Below, one piece after another: positions 58,574 through 64,000 of a DNA stretch of 64,000 nt. The notes beneath the pieces are model-generated. The model was given only the letters and a program-made list of their open reading frames with translations, did no database searches and had not been told where the DNA came from. Source of the DNA: an uncultured Acidimicrobiales bacterium (GTDB lineage Bacteria > Actinomycetota > Acidimicrobiia > Acidimicrobiales > Bin134); contig OX638344.1 of assembly GCA_951813555.1 (NCBI GenBank), positions 2,757,076-2,821,075 of the forward strand. The letters run 5' to 3'. Position 1 is the stretch's first letter, and each line of letters opens with the position of its first letter. A program made the translations under genes and the position numbers.

Positions 58574-58606
58574 CGTGTCGATTGGAGGTCACTGTCCGGC
58601 GCGCCA

Positions 58607-58650
58607 AGGGCCGCCCGCGCCCCCGGTGGGCGGCGGCACCGGGCGGCCCT
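58607..58650 (-). promoter_or_regulatory. Stem-loop between the binding-protein gene and the permease fusion
   Basis: AGGGCCGCCCG (58607-58617) pairs exactly with CGGGCGGCCCT (58640-58650), and an inner CGCCC/GGGCG stem can form. It lies 23 bases after the lipoprotein stop and 33 bases before the permease start. Such stems usually stabilise the binding-protein mRNA or partly stop transcription, giving an excess of binding protein. Confidence 0.6.
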
Positions 58651-58673
58651 GCTCGAGTCCATGAACTGCCGGA

Positions 58674-60107
58674 CTAGCCGACGAAGATCGGCTCCCACTC
58701 ACCGAAGTAGACGATCTCGCCGTCGACGATCTCCCTGGCCATCACGCTGACGTCGCGAAGGTTCGTAATACCGAGTGGGTTCACTCCGGGCACCGACCAA
58801 TCGAGCGGCGTGGCCGTCAATCCCCCGGTGTCGTAGTCGACGACGACCTCAGGGACCGCCGCGGCGATCGCCGCAGGGTCGTCGCCAGCGGAGCGAATCA
58901 CGTCCGCAGCGACGCGCAGCCCGAGCCATCCCATGACGCCGAGCGGGAGGGGCGGCGAGTCGTCGCCGGTCGTCTCCGCGACAGCAGCGACATACTCCGC
59001 GTAGCCTGGCGAGGTCTGATCGTAGATGTCAGCAAGAACGACATTGTTGGCGGCATCGCCGAGCGCCTCGATCACCGCTTCGGCCGCATTGAAGTCGCCC
59101 GGGATCTGGATCTGTCCGTCGTACCCCTGGTCCCGAAGGGCCTGGATCAGCGGCGGGACCTGTGGGAGGTTGACGCCAGCCGTAATGCAGTCGGGGTCCG
59201 CACCGATGATCTTTGCGGCGGACGGCGCGAAATCCGCCTGGGCGAAGCCGATCGGTTCGGTGTGGATCAAGTCGATCCCGTCGCGTGGCCCGGTGACCAA
59301 GGCCTCCACGAGCGGCGGGACCTGGGCCCCGGCTGGAATGTCGTTGTAGGCATAGGCGAGCCGTGAGCCGCCCACGATGATGCAGGCAACCGGGCCGCCT
59401 GCGCCCGCGGTAAAGGCTCCACCATTGGTGGAGTACAGGAACTCGACTCCGAAGTCCCCTGGGGTGTAGAGACCACCACCGATGATGACGTAGCCCGCCT
59501 CACCGATAACCGGGTTCACGGCATCGCCGAACGGGGTGAAATTGGCCACGAAGGTGGACACGCCGGCATCGATGTGCTGTTGTGCGCACTCGACAGCCAA
59601 GTTCGGGTCCCCAAGATCGTCACAGATCAGAACCTCGATTGGGCGACCATCAATGCCGCCGTCGTTGTTTATCGCGATCGTCGCTGCTTCCAGGCCGTTG
59701 ACCATGGCGTCGAACGAGGCCTGTCCCGCCAGGATCGAGGTCCCGACGAAACCGATGAGCACCGGATCGCCGCTGAGCTCAGTCCCCTCGTCCGACTCTT
59801 CGCCGTCGTCGGCCGCCTCACCGTCGTCGGTCTCTCCCGCGTCGGCCGCCTCGCCGTCGTCGGCCGCCTCACCGTCGTCGGTCTCTCCTGCGTCGGCCGC
59901 TTCGCCATCGTCCGACCCTTCGCCGTCGGCCGCTTCGCCATCGTCGGCCGCTTCGCCATCGTCGGTGTCGCCCGCGTCGGTCTCCGTTGTGGCCTCGGAG
60001 GTGTCGCCCGGTGACGGTTGAACGTCTGCGGCGTCGTCGTTACCACACGCCGCGCCAATCAGCGCGAAGGCAAGAAGCATGCTCAGCAGCTTGTGTATTG
60101 GTCTCAT
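58674..60107 (-). CDS. Branched-chain-type ABC substrate-binding lipoprotein with acidic repeat linker
   Basis: This 477-residue protein has a signal peptide MRPIHKLLSMLLAFALIGAA with the lipobox Cys next. Residues about 25-118 are a low-complexity Asp/Glu/Gly/Ala linker made of DDGEAA and longer AGETDDGEAADDGEAAD units. The Peripla_BP_6 domain follows (VLIGFVGTSILAGQASFDAM, INNDGGIDGRPIEVLICDD). ATG 60107 is chosen because AGGAG lies 10 bases upstream and the signal peptide fits. It is the first gene of the Liv operon. Confidence 0.92.
   Translation of the reverse strand: MRPIHKLLSMLLAFALIGAACGNDDAADVQPSPGDTSEATTETDAGDTDDGEAADDGEAADGEGSDDGEAADAGETDDGEAADDGEAADAGETDDGEAADDGEESDEGTELSGDPVLIGFVGTSILAGQASFDAMVNGLEAATIAINNDGGIDGRPIEVLICDDLGDPNLAVECAQQHIDAGVSTFVANFTPFGDAVNPVIGEAGYVIIGGGLYTPGDFGVEFLYSTNGGAFTAGAGGPVACIIVGGSRLAYAYNDIPAGAQVPPLVEALVTGPRDGIDLIHTEPIGFAQADFAPSAAKIIGADPDCITAGVNLPQVPPLIQALRDQGYDGQIQIPGDFNAAEAVIEALGDAANNVVLADIYDQTSPGYAEYVAAVAETTGDDSPPLPLGVMGWLGLRVAADVIRSAGDDPAAIAAAVPEVVVDYDTGGLTATPLDWSVPGVNPLGITNLRDVSVMAREIVDGEIVYFGEWEPIFVG
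59786..59996 (-). repeat. Imperfect tandem repeats encoding the acidic linker
   Basis: Units of 18 bp (DDGEAA) combine into a 51-bp higher-order unit (AGETDDGEAADDGEAAD) present about twice, plus partial units. The repeat stays in frame throughout, so length changes by slippage would alter linker length without breaking the protein. Confidence 0.8.
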
Positions 60108-60221
60108 GGCCCGGTCTCCTGTTCTCCCCCTGCGGCCTGTGCCGAAAGATACTAAACCAATAGTATGCATACGGCAGAGCCGCTGTCCAGAGTCGGATTT
60201 GCCTCCCTGCGTTGCTCGCGG

Positions 60222-61379
60222 CTATTCGGGGAGGCCGAGCACGCGTTTCGCGATCGTGTTCTTCTGGATCTCGTCAGTGCCGCCCCAGATCGAATGGGCG
60301 CGTGAGAAGAGCCATTCGCGAGTTCGTTCGAGCTGGGCTGGCTCGAAACCAGGGCCCTCCCAGCCCAAGCCCCCGGAACCCGCCGCGTCCATGGCCAGGT
60401 CATGCTCGGCTTTCATCATGTCGGCCCAGCGGAATTTCCCGACAGAGCCGATGTCGCGTCCTCGGTGGCCGGCGCTTACTTCTTCGACGGCGCGTTGCAT
60501 GGTGAGGTCGAGCGCACGCGTGTCGATCTCGTGCGCAGCCAAGCGTTCACGCAGCACAGCGTCGGCCAGCACGCCATTGTTCATGCCCACCTCGCGTTTC
60601 ACCAGTTCGACGATGGTTTCCTTCGACTCACCGACGATGTCGCCGTGGGTGGCGCTGTCGGTGGTGCGCTCGTGTTGGAGCAGGCGCTTCGCCACCGTCC
60701 AGCCGCCGTGCAGCGGGCCCACGATCTGATCCGCGCGCGCCCGGGCATCGTCGAAGAACACCTGGCAGAAGTGAGCGGTGCCATCGATGAGTTCGAGCGG
60801 CGTCACCTCGATGCCGGGCTGGTCCATCTCGAACAGGATGAGACTGATCCCGCGGTGCTTGGAGGCGTCGAAATCAGTGCGTACCAGACAGAAGATCCAG
60901 TCCGCCTCGTCGGCACCCGAGGTCCAGATCTTCGAGCCGTTGATCACGTACTCGTCGCCGTCGAGGTCGGCGCGGCACTGAAGGCTCGCCAAGTCCGACC
61001 CCGAACCGGGTTCGCTGAAGCCCTGACACCAGCGGACCGCGTTGCGTGCCACCCCGGGGAGATGTTGACGCTTCTGCTCCTCGGTTCCGAACTCGAGCAG
61101 AGTTGCCCCGAGCAACCTGACGCCCGCGGGGGACTCGACCGGGGCTCGGACGGCCCGGAGTTCGCCCCTCAGCACAGCGGTCTGCTCGCGATCAAGTCCT
61201 CCTCCGCCGTACTCGACGGGCCACTCGGGTGTGAACCAGCCGCGCTCGGCGAGCGCGGCCGTCCATTTCCGCAGCGGCTCCTCGGGCAGGTCGGGGCGGT
61301 TCCCGACCCGCAACTCGTCGGGGAGGTTGTCGGCCAGGAAGTCTCGTACTTCGCGCCGGAACGACTCGAGGTCGGCCAT
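60222..61379 (-). CDS. Acyl-CoA dehydrogenase (FadE-like), copy 1
   Basis: The 385-residue protein has N-terminal helices, GFSEPGSGSDLASLQCRADL, NGSKIWTSGADEADWIFCLV (flavin and substrate contacts) and the C-terminal HSIWGGTDEIQKNTIAKRVLGLP. It inserts the alpha-beta double bond into an acyl-CoA. AGGAG 5 bases upstream supports ATG 61379, and that site partly overlaps the stop codon of the duplicated tail of the preceding gene. It resembles the long-chain or steroid side-chain FadE26-like group. Confidence 0.92.
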   Translation of the reverse strand: MADLESFRREVRDFLADNLPDELRVGNRPDLPEEPLRKWTAALAERGWFTPEWPVEYGGGGLDREQTAVLRGELRAVRAPVESPAGVRLLGATLLEFGTEEQKRQHLPGVARNAVRWCQGFSEPGSGSDLASLQCRADLDGDEYVINGSKIWTSGADEADWIFCLVRTDFDASKHRGISLILFEMDQPGIEVTPLELIDGTAHFCQVFFDDARARADQIVGPLHGGWTVAKRLLQHERTTDSATHGDIVGESKETIVELVKREVGMNNGVLADAVLRERLAAHEIDTRALDLTMQRAVEEVSAGHRGRDIGSVGKFRWADMMKAEHDLAMDAAGSGGLGWEGPGFEPAQLERTREWLFSRAHSIWGGTDEIQKNTIAKRVLGLPE

Positions 61380-61387
61380 GTTTGCTC

Positions 61388-61433
61388 CTAGTAACCTTTC
61401 AGCGAGGCGAACCGTCGCAGGTGATAGCTCGCG
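61388..61433 (-). pseudogene. Orphan 46-bp 3' tail of an acyl-CoA dehydrogenase gene
   Basis: On the minus strand this encodes SYHLRRFASLKGY and TAG, exactly the last residues of the next gene upstream. It is a tandem copy of 61434-61479 with 4 differences in 46 bases, all at synonymous positions. Its TAG overlaps the ribosome-binding site of copy 1. Confidence 0.9.
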
Positions 61434-62561
61434 CTAGTAACCCTTCAGCGAAGCGAACCGTCGCAAGTGGTAGCTCGCGTCGCCCAGGGTGATGTCTGCG
61501 GCCCGCAGGCGCTTGAAGAACAGGCCGATATCCAATTCGTCGGTCATGCCGATGCCGCCGTGCATCTGAATCGCCTCCGCGCCGATGAGCCGTGCGGCCT
61601 TGTTCGCCTGCGTCTTGGCGGCACTCGCGCTCAATGAGATGTCATCTCGATCCTCATCAACTGCCGAGAGCCCGTCGAGCACCAGCGATCGAGCGAACTC
61701 CAGCTCGGCGAACATTTCCGCAGCTCGGTGCCGTAGCGCCTGGAACATGCCGATCTTGACCCCAAACTGCTCACGCTCCTTCAAGTGCTCGAGCGTGCGC
61801 TCAAAGGCCTCTTCGGCCATTCCCACCATCTCCGCAGCAAGACCGAGCGTAGCCTCATCGAGCACGCGATCGAGCAACTCGGCGTTGCCCAGGAGGCGAT
61901 CGGCACCGACGTCGACGCCGGCGAAGCCGACACGTGCCGCGTTCCGCCCGTCCATCATTGTCGTGCGTACGATCTCGACGCCATCGGTGTCCGCGTCGAC
62001 GAAAAAGAGCGTCAAGCCGTCGCGATCTCCCGCCGCGCCGGAGGTGCGGGCGACGACGACGATCTGATCGGCGGTGTGACCGTCGAGCACGTACCGCTTC
62101 TCGCCGGTTATGCAATAGCCATCAGCAGTCAACACGGCTGCCGTGTTGATGGCGTAGGGATCGAATCGTCCCGTCTCCTCCAGGGCGAACGCGATGAGCC
62201 GCTGCCCTGCCGCGACCGCGGGAAGCACATCGCCCTTCAGCGCCTCGTTCGAGGAGAGCCGCACGGCGTTGGCGCCCAGCAACAGCGTCGAAAGCACTGG
62301 TTCAGGGGCCAGAACGCGACCGCACTCCGTCATGATGACCGCAACTTCACGAAGTCCCTTGCCGCTGCCGCCATGTTCTGCGCGAAGCTGGATCCCGAGC
62401 CAACCCAGGTCGGCCATGACCTTCCAGACGGCGCGAGAGAAGCCCGTCGCGTCTCGTTCGTCGCGCAACGCCCGCATCCGCGACACCGGCGACTTGTCAT
62501 CCAGAAAGCTCCGGGCAGAATCCCGCAGGAGCTGCTGGTCTTCGCTCAAGGTGAGCGCCAT
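61434..62561 (-). CDS. Acyl-CoA dehydrogenase, copy 2
   Basis: This 375-residue protein starts MALTLSEDQQLLRDSARSFL and has FALEETGRFDPY in place of the usual EPxxGSD loop, then CITGEKRYVLDGHTADQIVV and EAIQMHGGIGMTDELDIGLF. The altered flavin loop and pairing with copy 3 suggest a heteromeric alpha2-beta2 dehydrogenase as known for FadE pairs in Mycobacterium. ATG 62561 overlaps the previous stop (TGATG). The longer frame to 62663 is not used. Confidence 0.9.
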   Translation of the reverse strand: MALTLSEDQQLLRDSARSFLDDKSPVSRMRALRDERDATGFSRAVWKVMADLGWLGIQLRAEHGGSGKGLREVAVIMTECGRVLAPEPVLSTLLLGANAVRLSSNEALKGDVLPAVAAGQRLIAFALEETGRFDPYAINTAAVLTADGYCITGEKRYVLDGHTADQIVVVARTSGAAGDRDGLTLFFVDADTDGVEIVRTTMMDGRNAARVGFAGVDVGADRLLGNAELLDRVLDEATLGLAAEMVGMAEEAFERTLEHLKEREQFGVKIGMFQALRHRAAEMFAELEFARSLVLDGLSAVDEDRDDISLSASAAKTQANKAARLIGAEAIQMHGGIGMTDELDIGLFFKRLRAADITLGDASYHLRRFASLKGY

Positions 62562-63676
62562 CAGATCCCCCGCGCGGTCGCGGCCCGTTCGAATGATTCC
62601 TGCGTCTCGCCGTAGCTCCCGAAGAAGCCCTGCAACCTGCGCATGAACAGCTGGACGTCGCACTCGTTGGAGAACCCCAGAGCGCCATGAAGACGGAACG
62701 CATCGTTCGCAACACGCTCAAAGAGCTCGTTGGCCAGCGCCTTGGTGGCCGGTATCTCTTCGTCGGCGTTCCGACCGTTGTCGACCATCCACGCGGCCTG
62801 CTGCAACAAGATGCGGACCGAATCGGCGCTGACCCGCATGTCCGCGCACGGGTGCGAAACCGCCTGGAACATACCGATGGGCCGACCGAACGCTTGTCGC
62901 GAAGTGACGTGCTTGACCGTCATCGTGATGAGAGCTTCGCACCAGCCGACCGCCTCGGCTGTCGCCAGCAGCGAACCGGTCTGCAACCCGGCACGGAGCG
63001 CGGCGGCCGCATCTTCTCCCTCATGTATCACCCGCCCTGTGGGAACGAGCACGTCGGTGAACTCGGCAGACGACAGCGGTACACCGACCTTCGAATGGTG
63101 AGGGGTAATCGTGACGCCCTCGGTGGCCGGGTCGACGGCAACGATGGCCAGGTCATTTGCCGAGGTCGCCGCGGTGACCAACAGCTCGTTCGCCGCCGAT
63201 GCGAATGACACGAGAACCTTTTTGCCAAACAACCGGAAGTCGTCGCCGTCCGACCGCAGTAGAAGCCGCACGGTATCCCACTCGTTGCGCCCGTGCTCGT
63301 CGATCAGTGCCGGCGCGACGATGGTCCCCGCAGCGATCGCCTGGAGCAGCCGGTCGCGCTGTGTCCCGCGGGGCGATCGTTGCAGCATTGTCGCGGCGAC
63401 CCCGGAGCTGACGACCAGCGGCAGCGTCGCCCCGGCTCGCCCGGTCTCCTCGACCAGCACACACATGTCGAGAAGGCCGCGGCCTTTACCGCCGAACTCC
63501 CCCGCCAGTGGCACCCCCGACCAGCCGAGTTCGACGCCTGCATCCCAGAGGGTGCGGGGAAAGCCGTCGGCGGTGGCTTCGGCTTCGCGTACCTGCGCAC
63601 TGGAGAACTGCTCGTCGAGCAGGCGCCGGGCGCGTTCCTGAAGTTCTTGCTGAGCCGGACTCAGACGAAAGTCCAT
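62561..63676 (-). CDS. Acyl-CoA dehydrogenase, copy 3
   Basis: This 371-residue protein starts MDFRLSPAQQELQERARRLL. GVPLAGEFGGKGRGLLDMCV and DDFRLFGKKVLVSFASAANE mark the central domain, and FRLHGALGFSNECDVQLFMR marks the C-terminal domain. The usual WxTSG loop is degenerate, so it is probably the non-catalytic partner of copy 2. Its start follows the stop of copy 4 by 2 bp, and the stop overlaps copy 2 (TGATG). Confidence 0.88.
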   Translation of the reverse strand: MDFRLSPAQQELQERARRLLDEQFSSAQVREAEATADGFPRTLWDAGVELGWSGVPLAGEFGGKGRGLLDMCVLVEETGRAGATLPLVVSSGVAATMLQRSPRGTQRDRLLQAIAAGTIVAPALIDEHGRNEWDTVRLLLRSDGDDFRLFGKKVLVSFASAANELLVTAATSANDLAIVAVDPATEGVTITPHHSKVGVPLSSAEFTDVLVPTGRVIHEGEDAAAALRAGLQTGSLLATAEAVGWCEALITMTVKHVTSRQAFGRPIGMFQAVSHPCADMRVSADSVRILLQQAAWMVDNGRNADEEIPATKALANELFERVANDAFRLHGALGFSNECDVQLFMRRLQGFFGSYGETQESFERAATARGI

Positions 63677-63678
63677 GG

Positions 63679-64000
63679 CTATCGCCCCCGGGGAATGCCT
63701 AGGCCGTGTTGGGCGATGATGTTGCGCTGGATCTCGCTTGACCCACCCGCGACCTGCACGGGAAGCGCATGACCCCACCATGCGTACGCCCCGTCACCCA
63801 GTGTTGCCATCGGGTCGGCTTCGAGAAGGGCCCCTCGAGAGCCGGCGAGCTCCATGGCGAGTTGCGCGGCTTGCAGCGTGGTCTGCCCGCCGAGCACCTT
63901 GTAGATCGAGGGGTCGACTACCGCGGCCCCGGCACCTGTCTGGTCGGCAAAAACTCGATACATGATGAGCCGCTGCGCTCGGTTCAACGCTCGGAGACGA
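63679..64000 (-). CDS. Acyl-CoA dehydrogenase, copy 4, C-terminal part (cut by window edge)
   Basis: The frame is open through the right edge (RLRALNRAQRLIMYRVFADQ at the edge) and ends VQVAGGSSEIQRNIIAQHGLGIP, the canonical end of acyl-CoA dehydrogenases (GGSSEIQRNIIA). Only about 107 residues are visible. It is the upstream member of the four-gene run and is probably transcribed with it. Confidence 0.9.
   Translation of the reverse strand, partial: RLRALNRAQRLIMYRVFADQTGAGAAVVDPSIYKVLGGQTTLQAAQLAMELAGSRGALLEADPMATLGDGAYAWWGHALPVQVAGGSSEIQRNIIAQHGLGIPRGR

Noticed and set aside
59786-59996. Regular repeats as a CRISPR array
   Set aside because: The units are contiguous, in frame and encode an acidic linker inside a lipoprotein gene. 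There are no unique spacers and no cas genes.

Overview
The window is GC-rich DNA from an actinobacterium. It is densely packed, mostly operonic, and has hardly any regulators. The lineage is inferred from gene content: a PdtaS-type sensor kinase, a DUF3107 protein, a furA-katG pair, an F420-type (Ddn-like) domain, Hsa-type ring-cleavage genes and many acyl-CoA dehydrogenases. An uncultured Acidimicrobiia-like organism would fit, but no rRNA or tRNA gene is present to prove it.

Layout. 1-4.9 kb: housekeeping genes (5' end of a PdtaS-like kinase, DUF3107, Mrp ATPase, cysteine desulfurase, HAD phosphatase, TauE exporter, methyltransferase). 4.9-10.2 kb: a minus-strand catabolic operon (TauD dioxygenase, acyl-CoA ligase, P450, SDR, cupin). 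10.35-11 kb: a vapBC module with an apparently leaderless promoter and an operator palindrome over its start codon. 11-19.2 kb: a double GNAT, two DUF1214-type proteins, an SDR, an amidohydrolase, SRPBCC and SnoaL-like proteins, and an unusual epimerase-Ddn fusion.

19.3-36.4 kb: a purine salvage and catabolism island. It holds a molybdopterin hydroxylase large subunit with a glutamine synthetase-like ligase, a BMP-type nucleoside ABC transporter (substrate-binding lipoprotein, double ATPase, two permeases), an adenosine deaminase, two adjacent divergent adenine deaminases, two further amidohydrolases and a flavin oxidoreductase. The likely logic is uptake of (deoxy)nucleosides or modified purines, deamination, then oxidation of the base.

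36.5-43.1 kb: an hsaA-hsaD-hsaC-like meta-cleavage block and a divergent TauD-sulfatase pair. This block lies between two direct copies of the 3' end of the upstream amidohydrolase gene. 43.4-48.1 kb: a P450, a remnant of a katG 3' end, a mazEF-like module, then intact katG and furA. 48.2-52.6 kb: an epimerase, a bicupin, a monooxygenase, a phosphoesterase and a triple-repeat Dabb-like protein. 52.6-60.1 kb: a branched-chain-type ABC transporter operon (lipoprotein, one LivH-LivM-LivG fusion polypeptide, LivF) followed by an alcohol dehydrogenase and an aldo/keto reductase. 60.2-64 kb: four acyl-CoA dehydrogenase genes in a row, the last cut by the window edge.

The most interesting signals are these. 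(1) Three separate gene 3' ends occur twice in direct orientation (amidohydrolase around 6.6 kb of cargo, katG around a toxin-antitoxin module, an acyl-CoA dehydrogenase as a 46-bp tandem), and in two cases nearly all differences are synonymous. This suggests replacement or insertion events that keep a gene's tail, or else strain-mixed assembly. (2) Two neighbouring adenine deaminases have lost different active-site blocks in a complementary way. (3) There is an epimerase-Ddn fusion whose start codon lies in a perfect hairpin.
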